NCBI RefSeq assembly: GCF_009711975.1
Contig: NZ_VIKW01000016.1
Span: 1-64,000 of the forward strand
Direction: 5' to 3'
From: Anabaena sp. UHCC 0204
GTDB taxonomy: Bacteria > Cyanobacteriota > Cyanobacteriia > Cyanobacteriales > Nostocaceae
DNA length: 64,000 nt
This document shows positions 26,488-35,178 of this stretch, piece after piece. How positions within the stretch are numbered: position 1 is the first letter of the stretch; every line of letters begins with the position of its first letter. The position numbers and the translations under genes are program-made. Below the pieces are notes generated by a model that was not told the DNA's origin, searched no databases, and saw only the letters and a program-made list of their open reading frames with translations.

Positions 26488-27333
26488 CTACCCACGAATA
26501 CCATTCAGATATGCAGATGTTAAAGTGTACTGCGGGGCGGTAAAAATCTGCTCGACTGTTCCATATTCAATTAATCTTCCCACTTCTGCTTGTACCCAAA
26601 ATAGGGCAGCGTAATCGCCAATGCGTCTAGCTTGAGCAAGGTTGTGGGTGACAATTACCACTGTGTAACGTCCCCGCAGACTGGCAATTAAATCCTCAAC
26701 GACTCCACTAGAAATCGGATCAAGGGCGCTACAGGGTTCATCAAATAATAAAACTTCTGGTTGCAAAACCAAAGCACGGGCAATACATAATCGCTGCTTT
26801 TGTCCGCCAGATAAAGATAAGGCAGGAGTATTCAGTCTATCTTTAACTTCGTTCCACAGTCCGACATCTTGCAGTGTGGTTTCAATCAGCCAATCGAGTT
26901 TTGCGCGGTTTTTGATGCCGTGTTCTTGTAGGGGAAATGCCAAATTCTTCCAAATGGAGAAGGGGAAAGGATTAGGCTTTTGGAAGATTGTCCCCACACG
27001 CCGACGGAGGGTAATTACATCTACATCGTTATTGAGTATTTCTGAATCATCTAAGCGAATACTACCCGTAATTTTGGTGTGAGGTATCAAATCAGTTAAG
27101 CGATTCAGACAACTCAAAAAACTACTTTTGCCACAGCCAGAAGGTCCCACCAATGCGGTAATTTTACCTGCTGTAATTGGCATAGTAATATCTGTAAAAG
27201 CAGCTTTTTTATCGTAATATAAACTAAGTTCCTGAATGTGCATTGAAGGCAGAGATAAGTGAGAATTTTGTCTAAGTTGAGATTTATTGATCAAGATGTA
27301 ATTCTCCCTGCTAACAAAAATTGGGCTATCCAT
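26488..27333 (-). CDS. pstB: Phosphate-type ABC transporter ATPase PstB
   Basis: The ABC ATPase of up to 281 residues has Walker A ALVGPSGCGKSSFL, signature LSLSGGQKQRL and Walker B VLLFDEPCSALDP. It belongs to the PstB group. The longer start overlaps the end of pstA by 43 bases; an ATG at 27243 (MHIQELSLYYDKK) would give a more standard length of about 251 residues. It powers phosphate, or in this context possibly arsenate, uptake together with the genes upstream. Confidence 0.88.
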   Translation of the reverse strand: MDSPIFVSRENYILINKSQLRQNSHLSLPSMHIQELSLYYDKKAAFTDITMPITAGKITALVGPSGCGKSSFLSCLNRLTDLIPHTKITGSIRLDDSEILNNDVDVITLRRRVGTIFQKPNPFPFSIWKNLAFPLQEHGIKNRAKLDWLIETTLQDVGLWNEVKDRLNTPALSLSGGQKQRLCIARALVLQPEVLLFDEPCSALDPISSGVVEDLIASLRGRYTVVIVTHNLAQARRIGDYAALFWVQAEVGRLIEYGTVEQIFTAPQYTLTSAYLNGIRG

Positions 27334-28121
27334 GTTGCTATACCATTCACCAGCAACAATAAAATCAACAGTACCAAAGCAGATGCGTAGGCGTTAGCAT
27401 CTCCCCCGGCCACATTCATGGATAAATCGAAAATATGAACCGATAGCGATCGCCCAGAATCTAGTAATGACTCTGGCATTCGATCTACATAACCACTGGT
27501 AAAAATTAGTGCTGCTGTCTCAGCGATCGCTCTGCCAATTCCCAATACCAAACCCACAATTAACCCCGGTGTCGCTGCTGGTAATAGCAGTTTCCATAAT
27601 GTGGTGGTGCGTGATAATCCCAAGGCGGCCGCCCCTAACCGATATTCCACCGGCACAGCCCGAAATCCCTCTTCTGCGGAACGAATCAATATCGGTAACA
27701 CCATACAAGCCAACGTCAACCCCCCAGACAAAATCGAAAAGCCTAATCCCAACTTAATCGAGAAAAAGGCGTTACCAAATAAGCCAAACACAATAGATGG
27801 TACTCCTGCCAATACATCCAAACTACGGCGGATTAAAAGACTAAATATACTTTCTGTTGTGGTAAATTCAGCCAACAGTACTGCAGTACCAATGCCGAGG
27901 GGAAGAGAAACCGCCATACAAACCCCCAATATCAAACAAGTAGAAATCAGAATTGGGGCAATTCCCCCCTCACGTCCAGCATTTCGCGGTGCAGTTGTCA
28001 GAAATTTCCAAGATAGCTGCCCGACACCATGCCAGATAATATCGCCTAAAATCCAGCAGAAAATGGCGGTGACAAAGAGAGCGATCGCCCAAAAAATCAA
28101 GGTAGGTAATTTTTTAGCCAT
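27291..28121 (-). CDS. pstA: Phosphate ABC transporter permease PstA
   Basis: The 276-residue permease has about six helices (LIFWAIALFVTAIFCWILG first), the EAA-like RLGAAALGLSRTTTLWKLLLPA loop and the VLGIGRAIAETAAL signature. AGGAG precedes ATG 28121. It overlaps pstC by eight bases and pstB at its other end, so the four transporter genes form a tightly coupled unit. Confidence 0.88.
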   Translation of the reverse strand: MAKKLPTLIFWAIALFVTAIFCWILGDIIWHGVGQLSWKFLTTAPRNAGREGGIAPILISTCLILGVCMAVSLPLGIGTAVLLAEFTTTESIFSLLIRRSLDVLAGVPSIVFGLFGNAFFSIKLGLGFSILSGGLTLACMVLPILIRSAEEGFRAVPVEYRLGAAALGLSRTTTLWKLLLPAATPGLIVGLVLGIGRAIAETAALIFTSGYVDRMPESLLDSGRSLSVHIFDLSMNVAGGDANAYASALVLLILLLLVNGIATWIAQFLLAGRITS

Positions 28122-28992
28122 AGATGTTTCTCCTGCTTATCCCCTCGGAAACGCCGACTAAAGAGGCGATCGCCACCATCAGCAATAAGCCACTCACAAA
28201 CAATGCTGAACGGTGATTACCTGTGGCATAAGCCATTTCTAAAGCGATATTAGCGGTGAGGGTACGAACAGGATCAAATAAGCTTTTGGGAGTCTGTACG
28301 ACATTGCCGCAAACCATCAAAACTGCCATTGTTTCCCCAATAGCCCTTCCTGTTCCCAAAATCAAACCAGTAAATAAACCAGATTTAGCCGCAGGTAAAA
28401 CCACGCTTCTAATTGTTGCCCATTGAGAAATTCCCAAGGCGGCTGCACCCTGTAGATATTCCTGGGGGACTTGGGCAAAACTGGCGGCTGCTGTGAGTGC
28501 GATTGTGGGTAGAATCATTAATGTCAAAATAGCGATTCCTGCTAACAGGCTAGTTCCTGGTGGTTGCAGTTTGCCAATCAGTGGCACGAGGACAACTAAA
28601 CCCCAGAAACCGTAAACTACAGAAGGAATTCCTGCCAGTAAATTAATTAATTGCCGATATAATCCCCCAACCAAAGGAGGCGCATAATACTGACAAAATA
28701 TTGCCGAACTAATGCCTAAAGGTGCAGCGAAAATTACTGCCCCGATTGTTACCAAAAGACTTCCCCACAGCATTGGCAGCAAATTATAGAATCCTTGAAT
28801 TGGATGCCAAGAGCGATCGCTAACAAAACGCCACCATCCTAAATGTCGCAGGATCGGCAATGCTTCCAGTAATAAAAATCCGGTAATTAGGACAACAATA
28901 ATACCTGTAATTAGAGCAAATAACCGTAATATCCACAGGAAAACAATATCACTTTGAGATGGGGACAAAATCCTGTTTTTTAACAATGTCAT
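28114..28992 (-). CDS. pstC: Phosphate ABC transporter permease PstC
   Basis: This permease of about 292 residues carries GILVV-type helices, the loop GAAALGISQWATIRSVVLPA and the signature LGTGRAIGETMAVLMV. I chose ATG 28992 rather than a TTG at 29013. The gene starts inside the last codons of pstS, overlapping by 44 bases, which implies coupled translation. It is part of the ArsR-led operon. Confidence 0.87.
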   Translation of the reverse strand: MTLLKNRILSPSQSDIVFLWILRLFALITGIIVVLITGFLLLEALPILRHLGWWRFVSDRSWHPIQGFYNLLPMLWGSLLVTIGAVIFAAPLGISSAIFCQYYAPPLVGGLYRQLINLLAGIPSVVYGFWGLVVLVPLIGKLQPPGTSLLAGIAILTLMILPTIALTAAASFAQVPQEYLQGAAALGISQWATIRSVVLPAAKSGLFTGLILGTGRAIGETMAVLMVCGNVVQTPKSLFDPVRTLTANIALEMAYATGNHRSALFVSGLLLMVAIASLVGVSEGISRRNIYG

Positions 28993-29800
28993 GGACTTGT
29001 GGCGATTGTGCAAACTCGATAAATGCTTGATCTAAGCCTTGGGGCTGGGTTTTAGTCACCAAATTTAGAGGACGGGAAAGGGGAAACGTCCCATTCTGGA
29101 TATTCTCTGTGGTAGCTGTGACTCCATTCAAGGGCAATAATTTAATCGGAACGCCATTATTGATACTAAATTCAGCCGTACCAATTGATACGTAACCAAT
29201 GGACTGAGGATTACCTGCTACTGTCTTAATACCTTGCTGATTGTCTCCAATCACAACTGATGCTTTGATATCGCTATTCTTGAGTTGGAAGTAGTTCAGA
29301 AACAGTTCTAGGGTGGAACGTCCCTCAGCTTTATTGACAACGGTAATCGGTGCATTTTTGCCGGTAATCTGTTGCCAGTTGTTAATTTTACCCGTGTAAA
29401 TATCAATAACTTGTTGATTTGACAGGGATTTGACTGGATTTTCCTTATGTAAAATTATGCCAATTCCGTCACGGGCGATCTCAAAAGCTTGTAAATCTCT
29501 TTCTTCCTCTTTGAGGCTACGAGACACCATCCCAATATTAGCAACACCTGTACGTGCATCGGCAATACCGCGAGATGAACCTCCTGTTTGCACATCCACT
29601 CGCACATCAGGATGTTGAGATTCAAATAGCTTACCCATTTCTGCTGCTAATGGTGCAACTGTACTAGAGCCTGTTAAAACTAACTTTCCTTGTAATTTAT
29701 CGGTTGCTTGATCGGTTATTTTTGAAGGTTGCGTACAAGATTGTAGTCCTAAGCAAATTGTCAACCCAACAGTAAATGTTAGATTTTTGAGTTGTTTCAT
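28949..29800 (-). CDS. pstS: Phosphate-binding lipoprotein PstS
   Basis: The 283-residue protein has a lipobox (LGLQSC, Cys 22), then LTGSSTVAPLAAEMG and TGGSSRGIADARTG, the conserved phosphate-contact loops of PstS. It captures phosphate outside the membrane. Being placed between an ArsR regulator and the arsenic-methylating enzymes, it may be tuned to arsenate/phosphate balance. Its start is 21 bases after the arsR stop. Confidence 0.88.
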   Translation of the reverse strand: MKQLKNLTFTVGLTICLGLQSCTQPSKITDQATDKLQGKLVLTGSSTVAPLAAEMGKLFESQHPDVRVDVQTGGSSRGIADARTGVANIGMVSRSLKEEERDLQAFEIARDGIGIILHKENPVKSLSNQQVIDIYTGKINNWQQITGKNAPITVVNKAEGRSTLELFLNYFQLKNSDIKASVVIGDNQQGIKTVAGNPQSIGYVSIGTAEFSINNGVPIKLLPLNGVTATTENIQNGTFPLSRPLNLVTKTQPQGLDQAFIEFAQSPQVHDIVKKQDFVPISK

Positions 29801-29821
29801 CGAAAAATTGCGTCTAAATTT

Positions 29822-30127
29822 TTACTCAAAGGAGAGGAGACAACAGCCTAAATCAATTGCTTTACCAGTGTTGACTTGTCGAATCGTCGGTACAAAATGG
29901 TAAAGTACGGACTTACCATCTCGTATCGCTTCTACAAAACCTGCTTCCCGCAAGATTTTTAAATGGTGGGATAACAAACTCTGCTCTAGCTTCAAGACAG
30001 CATTCATTTCTCCAACGTGTTTAGGACCTTCCATGAGAATTTTCAGAACAGATAGACGAGTTGTATCTGCTAAAACTTTGAGTTGACTGGCGCAAAAATC
30101 TGGAGACGATATGGTTTTTGAGTTCAT
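29822..30127 (-). CDS. ArsR/SmtB-family regulator
   Basis: The 101-residue winged-helix protein has VLADTTRLSVLKILMEGPK and LSHHLKILREAGFVEAIRDG, the ArsR/SmtB signature. Cys residues sit at position 12 (PDFCASQ) and as a pair near the C-terminus (LGCCLLSFE), which could form a metalloid-binding site. It is the first gene of the operon and presumably represses it until arsenite or a similar ligand binds. The C-terminal DLGCC motif is not the classical CVC site, so its inducer is uncertain. Confidence 0.87.
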   Translation of the reverse strand: MNSKTISSPDFCASQLKVLADTTRLSVLKILMEGPKHVGEMNAVLKLEQSLLSHHLKILREAGFVEAIRDGKSVLYHFVPTIRQVNTGKAIDLGCCLLSFE

Positions 30128-30147
30128 CGTTCATCATGAATATGATC

Positions 30148-30161
30148 TGAATAGCTATTGA
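30148..30161. promoter_or_regulatory. Candidate ArsR operator
   Basis: TGAATAGCTATTGA, an imperfect palindrome with one mismatch, lies 20 bases upstream of the arsR start. It resembles SmtB/ArsR sites such as TGAACANNTATTCA. Autoregulation by this site is inferred. Confidence 0.45.
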
Positions 30162-30197
30162 TATGAATTTTTTTTCAAGCCTATCATAAATGGTGAT

Positions 30198-30226
30198 ACG
30201 AAGCTGAAACCAAAATGGATGTAAAG
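30198..30226. repeat. 29-base direct repeat, copy 2 (before arsR)
   Basis: ACGAAGCTGAAACCAAAATG and the next nine bases match 26458-26486 with two differences. It sits between the candidate operator and the DoxX-like gene. Confidence 0.7.
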
Positions 30227-30239
30227 CCAGCAAAAAATA

Positions 30240-30575
30240 CTACTTATCAATAGTGTAGAGGGTATCTAAATCTTTGAGATAGTACAGGGTAAAGCAAGCA
30301 GCTAACATAGGCCAGGCAGCGAAAAATAGCAGATTCTCGAAGGGATCAAAATATTTCCGAAAGGATGAGAAGGTGGAAACAGAATGGAAAAATAGCACCA
30401 ATAAGTAAGTCCACCGCTTTTGGAAACCTGCGACAAATCCCAAAATTATTACAAGCTGAATTGTTCCAATGATGTAAATTGGGATATTGCTTAGTCTACC
30501 AATTAAATAAAAATTCTTAAAGATTGCTGCTGCATGATCAGGCTTTACAAATTTATCTAAAGTCCACATCAGCAT
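30240..30575 (-). CDS. DoxX-like membrane protein, apparently missing its start
   Basis: The 111 residues begin MLMWTLDKFVKPDHAA and contain three helices (IPIYIIGTIQLVIILGFVAG and others). The same frame continues upstream without a stop for about 20 codons as a hydrophobic segment ending LLLLRLSVFVV, which looks like the missing first helix. No ATG, GTG or TTG precedes it before the TGA. The gene therefore seems to have lost its start codon or uses the internal ATG. Function unknown, possibly a broken gene. Confidence 0.55.
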   Translation of the reverse strand: MLMWTLDKFVKPDHAAAIFKNFYLIGRLSNIPIYIIGTIQLVIILGFVAGFQKRWTYLLVLFFHSVSTFSSFRKYFDPFENLLFFAAWPMLAACFTLYYLKDLDTLYTIDK

Positions 30576-30852
30576 GACAACAAATACGCTCAGTCGTAGT
30601 AAGAGTAAAGTAACAAGTGATTGAGAGCAGATTGTTCACGAATAATAGTTGCCAAAGAGGGAATATTCCCAAGTTGAGAAATCCGGTCACGGACATACTC
30701 AAAAAAGCTTATGATTTTGTTTCACGCAGAGGCGCTCCAGTCACAGAAAGTAAGAGTTTGAAATCATTGATTTTTCAATTTCACACCATAATATGGCTAT
30801 CGCCACGCAGGCTATCAGCAACGCCAAATTTAACATCTCTACAAGGGTTTAG
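30576..30852. other. Intergenic region, nothing convincing
   Basis: Roughly 280 bases show only fragments. A plus-strand frame from 30617 to 30856 reads through MIESRLFTNNSCQRGNIP but has low-complexity, repeat-like content. I treat it as noncoding. Confidence 0.4.
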
Positions 30853-31049
30853 TTAATAACGTAAGTTGCTAATTGTCAGAATTAGGTGGTTATCGAGTTT
30901 CGACTCCGCTCAACTACCGCGGAGTCGAGATAATTTACAGGATTTAAGGATGAACAGGATTAGGACTAAGATTTTATTACCAATTACCAATCACCAATCA
31001 CCAATTACCAATTACCAGCCTTAACTAGATGACTAGCAATTTGGGTTAA
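30853..31049. repeat. Repeat element (copy 2) abutting the epimerase gene
   Basis: It runs from AATAACGTAAGTTGCTAATT to TAGCAATTTGGGTTAATA, matching 25256-25408 at both ends and in the TTTACAGGATTTAAGGATGA core. It differs by a central insert that includes a GACTCCGC/GCGGAGTC hairpin. Its right edge supplies the stop codon of the epimerase. Confidence 0.7.
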
Positions 31050-31993
31050 TACAAAGTCTTCACCCATTCCCATTCCTGGGTTAAGCCATCTCGCAAAGAT
31101 ACTTGGGGTTGATAACCAAGTATTTTCCGGGCTTTGGATACGTCAGCAGCGGTGTGACGGGCATCTCCCATGGCTTTTTCAATATGGTTGCGTTTGATGG
31201 GTTTACCGACTATTTCCGCCATTGTATCTAAGACTTCCGCTAATACTACCCTGCTACCACCGCCAATGTTAAAAATTTCGCCTACAGCTTCTGGTACAAT
31301 AGCAGCAGCTAAGTTAGCAGCGATCGCATCACTGACAAAAGTAAAATCCCTGGTTTGTTGTCCATCACCATAAACAGGAATTGCCTCATCTGCTAACACT
31401 GCTTTAAAAAACTTATGAAATGCCATATCTGGGCGTTGTCTGGGTCCATAAACTGTAAAATATCTTAAAGCCACAAACGGCACACCAAAGTTTTTATGAT
31501 ATAACATTCCCAAGCGTTCAGCCGCTAATTTAGTAATACCATAAGGTGACACGGGCAAAGGTTTAATTTCTTCGTTAGTCGGTAAAGTTTCGGCATCACC
31601 ATAAATACTAGATGTAGATGCAAAAACTAACCTTTTCAAGTTTTGAGCATCCTTAGCAGCTTCTAATAAAACTTGTGTAGCGTTAATATTCCGTTCTGTA
31701 TAAGCCCGAAAACCCTTACCCCAACTTGCTCTGACTCCCGCTTGTGCCGCTTGATGATAAATACATTCTACATCCAGCAGCAGTTTTTGCCAATCTAAAA
31801 ATTGAATATCCCCTGCCACTAAAGTAAAATTAGGTGAATCTTGAAAATTAGCAATATTTTTCCGCTTTAACAGTGGATCATAATAATCATTAAATTCATC
31901 AATGCCAATGACTTCATTTCCCTGTTTTAATAATGTCTCAGCTAGGTGAGAACCAATAAAGCCAGCAACTCCAGTCACAATAATTTTATTCAT
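31046..31993 (-). CDS. Sugar-nucleotide epimerase (UDP-glucuronate 4-epimerase-like)
   Basis: The 315-residue short-chain dehydrogenase has the Rossmann motif GVAGFIGSHLAETLL, the catalytic Ser-Tyr-Lys in ASTSSIYG and SPYGITKLAAE, and YFTVYGPRQRPDM. It interconverts UDP-glucuronate and UDP-galacturonate, or a similar sugar nucleotide, for exopolysaccharide or lipopolysaccharide. It stands alone on the minus strand, and its stop codon sits in the adjoining repeat element. Confidence 0.83.
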   Translation of the reverse strand: MNKIIVTGVAGFIGSHLAETLLKQGNEVIGIDEFNDYYDPLLKRKNIANFQDSPNFTLVAGDIQFLDWQKLLLDVECIYHQAAQAGVRASWGKGFRAYTERNINATQVLLEAAKDAQNLKRLVFASTSSIYGDAETLPTNEEIKPLPVSPYGITKLAAERLGMLYHKNFGVPFVALRYFTVYGPRQRPDMAFHKFFKAVLADEAIPVYGDGQQTRDFTFVSDAIAANLAAAIVPEAVGEIFNIGGGSRVVLAEVLDTMAEIVGKPIKRNHIEKAMGDARHTAADVSKARKILGYQPQVSLRDGLTQEWEWVKTLY

Positions 31994-32050
31994 GTTTCCG
32001 ATTTTGTAATTGGGGTGTAATTTTCTTTAACAAATTAATCCTAACTATTT

Positions 32051-32169
32051 ATATAGCATTTCTTAGTCTAACGAGGTACAAATTTATCTGCGTTCATCTG
32101 CGTTTATCCTCTTCCATCTGCGGTTAATTCTTTCTTGTTGTATCTCACTTGAATGGGAATTGCTATATA
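32051..32169. repeat. MITE-like element with TATATAGCA ends
   Basis: The inverted ends are TATATAGCATTTCT and GGGAATTGCTATATA. The inside reads ATCTGCGTTCATCTGCG and CATCTGCGGTTAATTC. Related sequence occurs at 6922-7007 and, in inverse orientation, near 53850-53905. There is no coding potential. Confidence 0.7.
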
Positions 32170-32200
32170 TTTTCCCATACATACTATTGTAATACGCACA

Positions 32201-32229
32201 ATACCCGATTTATTCAATAAGTCGGGTAT
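32201..32229. terminator. Palindromic hairpin after the CO2-uptake operon
   Basis: ATACCCGATTTATT pairs with AATAAGTCGGGTAT, with one mismatch, around a central C. It lies about 25 bases past the stop codon of the cup gene (minus strand). It is likely the operon terminator, although no T tract is seen. Confidence 0.55.
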
Positions 32230-32253
32230 CTATTTCTATGTCTTCAACAAATT

Positions 32254-33576
32254 CTATCTATAATCCTGTCGTTGAATATCTCGTAATCTCGCTGCATCAC
32301 GCATATTATAATCAGTGCGAGTAAAGCGATCTAACTGCATTTCAAAGAATTCTCTATTTGCCTGTAAATGCTGGGGATTTTCATCATCTAAAGGATATAA
32401 AAGGGCAGTTCTCAAAGCTTGAATTACCGCAGATGTCACATTATACATAGAACGTTGAAAAGTAACCCCCAATTGAATGAGAATATCTTCTTCACCACGA
32501 CAATATTGTTGATAATAATCAACTAGATATTGAGGCAGAAAATGCAACATATCTTGCATTAATAACGTGGGAGGAATACCAGATGTACCAACAGGAAATA
32601 CATCAGCATAAAGAATCCCATAATGGAAGTCTTTTTGATCTTCCGGAACTTGTCCTGCTTGGGCATTATAAGACTTTGTACCTCTAAATGGGGCTGTGCG
32701 ATAAAAAACAGCTTCTACATAGGGTAATGCGGCTTCATATAGCCAAGTAAAACCTTTTGATTTGGGAATGATTTCATAGCATTCACCATCAATATAAACA
32801 TGATGATAAATAGGACGACCGGCGATCGCAAATATGCCATTTATGAGAAAATTCATAGCATCAGGTACACCTTTGAAACCACCTTCATCATAAATATCGG
32901 ACATTTCAAAAAATACTGGTGCCATGACTTCCCAGAAAAGTCCTAAGTTAGAATAATAAGACATCATTCGGCACTGTTCCAAGAACATATCTGGAAACAG
33001 TTTATAAAGTCCTAACATTAAGGGATTTTTCCGAAAATAAGCTTTAATGGCTTTATCAGCATTAGCTTTATATTCTTCTGAATCTAAGTAAGCATCAAAT
33101 TGGTTAACTGGTGTATACATTTGGCGATGCCAAAACATGGCTCGCATACAAGCTTCGGCAAATTCCATATTGATTCTGTCATGGAATAAATGATGGAAAA
33201 TCTTTGGCATTTTGGAGGTTTCACCTTTTTCCATAAATGCCAGAAGTTCAGGATGTGCAGTAGCTTCACCCCGCCAAATTCTTAAATCAGCATCATCTCC
33301 TGCATAGTGATTATGTAAGTCTAAATACTCTTGGGGTAAGAAATATTTAAAAGCGGGTAAAGGATCTAAAAATACTCTTTCAGCAATGTAAAGTAAGTCT
33401 CGCCAATAGAAATCCATCGGTACAGCATAAGCTTTATAAATACCGATAATTTGCATGAGGTTTTCGGGTGTATCTGGCAACATTGAACCGCCAGCTTCTA
33501 AGCGATGAATAATTTCTGCAAATTCGTGTCTTGAAGGTGGGATTTTGGTAGTTGGTTTTTCTGGAGTTTGTACCAT
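32254..33576 (-). CDS. cupA: CO2 hydration protein, NDH-1MS type (CupA/ChpY-like)
   Basis: The 440-residue protein matches the CO2-hydration family (FAEIIHRLEAGGSMLPDTPE, YAVPMDFYWRDLLYIAE). It docks on the specialised NDH-1 complex and converts CO2 to bicarbonate. The length is close to Synechocystis CupA (448) and longer than CupB (385), so CupA is preferred, but the absence of a cupS gene leaves doubt. It follows ndhD in the same operon with a 22-base gap. Confidence 0.85.
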   Translation of the reverse strand: MVQTPEKPTTKIPPSRHEFAEIIHRLEAGGSMLPDTPENLMQIIGIYKAYAVPMDFYWRDLLYIAERVFLDPLPAFKYFLPQEYLDLHNHYAGDDADLRIWRGEATAHPELLAFMEKGETSKMPKIFHHLFHDRINMEFAEACMRAMFWHRQMYTPVNQFDAYLDSEEYKANADKAIKAYFRKNPLMLGLYKLFPDMFLEQCRMMSYYSNLGLFWEVMAPVFFEMSDIYDEGGFKGVPDAMNFLINGIFAIAGRPIYHHVYIDGECYEIIPKSKGFTWLYEAALPYVEAVFYRTAPFRGTKSYNAQAGQVPEDQKDFHYGILYADVFPVGTSGIPPTLLMQDMLHFLPQYLVDYYQQYCRGEEDILIQLGVTFQRSMYNVTSAVIQALRTALLYPLDDENPQHLQANREFFEMQLDRFTRTDYNMRDAARLRDIQRQDYR

Positions 33577-33598
33577 TTTGATTATTTCCTTTTTAAAG

Positions 33599-35101
33599 TT
33601 ACTTCAACGCAATTTCAGCAATTACGGTTTTTTCAATAGGGGGAATTGCGGCTACCATTGCTGTAGTTGTGGTTTCACTCCAACGCACTAACCAAACTGG
33701 TTGTACTCCCAAAAAGATAATTAGAGATGCCAAAATGAGTGCGGGTACTTTTTCTGCCCAGGATACTTGAGGATAATAGGCTAAGTTATTTTGCAGTTTA
33801 CCAAAGCAGGTACGGTTGAGAAGAATTACAAAATAAACTGCGGTTAACCCAGATGCGACTACACATAAAAGTGTGGGAATTGGGAATGTTGAAAAACTGC
33901 CTTGAAAGGAAATAAATTCGGCAATGAAACCTGTTAAACCGGGAATACCAGCACTAGCCATGCCACTTAAAACCAGTAAGGCACTAATTAAAGGTAAACC
34001 GCGAATTGGACTCATTAAACCATTAAGTTTGTCTAATTCTCTTGTGCCAACTTTGAGTTCGATAATTCCGACTAAATGGAAGAGAATAGCCAGGATAATT
34101 CCATGACTAAACATTTGGGCAACTGCACCAACTAATGCTAAAGGTGTGGCGGCTGCGGCTGCTAGTAAAATATAGCCCATGTGTCCGATAGAACTATATG
34201 CTACCATGCGTTTGATGTCTTTTTGAGCGATCGCTACTATTGCCCCATAAATCGCGCTAATTGCCCCCCAAATTGCTAAAGTCGGGGCGATAATCTGCCA
34301 AGTTTGGGGAAACATTCCTAAACCAAATCGCAATAATCCATAAGTTCCCAGTTTTGCTAATATTCCCCCTAACAAAATAGCGATAGGTGCGGAAGCTTCA
34401 ACATAAGCATCAGGTAGCCAAGTATGGAAGGGAATTAACGGAATTTTGATGCCAAAACCTAAGACTATTCCAATTAGTAATACTAATTGCATTCCCGCAG
34501 AAATGTTTTGTGTCGCCACAGCATCAAAAGCAAAACTCCGAGAACCAGTTAACCACACCATTCCTAAAAATGTGGCTAAAATTAAAGCCCCAGAAATGGC
34601 TGTATAAATCAGGAATTTCATCCCCGCATAGGCTCGTTTTTCTCCTCCCCAAATGGAAATTAGTAGATAAAAGGGGATTAATTCTAATTCATAAAACAGG
34701 AAAAACAGGAGTAAATTTTCTGATAAAAATGCACCGGCAACGCCACCACTGACAAACAAAATCAGGGAATAGAATAAACGGGAACGTTCTGTATCTTTAC
34801 TACTGCTATAAATAGCTATCCAAGTTAATAAGCTATTTAATACCAACATTAATATTGATAGCCCGTCAACTCCTAATTGATAATTTAAACCTAGTGTTTC
34901 ATTCCAAGGGATATATTCTTGAAATTGCATTCCAGGAGTGCTGAGATCAAATTTCAACAAGATGAAAATATTCCATAGCAAAACTAACCCTGTAACGGTT
35001 AAAGATGCTAATCGAATCCGACTCGCAGGAATATCTTTTGCTGGATAAAAGCCGATGATTATAGCGGCTATAATTGGTAGCCAAATTAAAACACTCAACA
35101 T
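33599..35101 (-). CDS. ndhD3: NDH-1 subunit NdhD, CO2-uptake form
   Basis: The 500-residue membrane protein (MLSVLIWLPIIAAIIIGFYP) has the proton-pumping antiporter core (IPFHTWLPDAYVEASAPIAI, AYSSIGHMGYILLAAA). About 21 in-frame residues upstream are derived from a repeat and are excluded. It pairs with NdhF in the NDH-1MS complex. Being coupled to a cup gene indicates the D3 or D4 form; D3 is preferred together with CupA. Confidence 0.85.
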   Translation of the reverse strand: MLSVLIWLPIIAAIIIGFYPAKDIPASRIRLASLTVTGLVLLWNIFILLKFDLSTPGMQFQEYIPWNETLGLNYQLGVDGLSILMLVLNSLLTWIAIYSSSKDTERSRLFYSLILFVSGGVAGAFLSENLLLFFLFYELELIPFYLLISIWGGEKRAYAGMKFLIYTAISGALILATFLGMVWLTGSRSFAFDAVATQNISAGMQLVLLIGIVLGFGIKIPLIPFHTWLPDAYVEASAPIAILLGGILAKLGTYGLLRFGLGMFPQTWQIIAPTLAIWGAISAIYGAIVAIAQKDIKRMVAYSSIGHMGYILLAAAAATPLALVGAVAQMFSHGIILAILFHLVGIIELKVGTRELDKLNGLMSPIRGLPLISALLVLSGMASAGIPGLTGFIAEFISFQGSFSTFPIPTLLCVVASGLTAVYFVILLNRTCFGKLQNNLAYYPQVSWAEKVPALILASLIIFLGVQPVWLVRWSETTTTAMVAAIPPIEKTVIAEIALK

Positions 35102-35106
35102 AATTT

Positions 35107-35163
35107 TTTTTAATTGACAATTGAAAATTGATAATTGACAATTGGTAATAATAGCAATTACCA
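35107..35163. repeat. ATTGACAATT-type short tandem repeat
   Basis: The segment ATTGACAATTGAAAATTG and related units are 8-10-base degenerate repeats like those at 53943-53994. They lie just upstream of the true ndhD start and would add spurious residues to it. Confidence 0.6.
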
Positions 35164-35178
35164 ATTGATTTAAATGAA

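Noticed and set aside
35102-35164. 21-residue N-terminal extension of NdhD
   Set aside because: It is translated from an ATTGACAATT-type tandem repeat; MLSVLIWLP is the family-like start.
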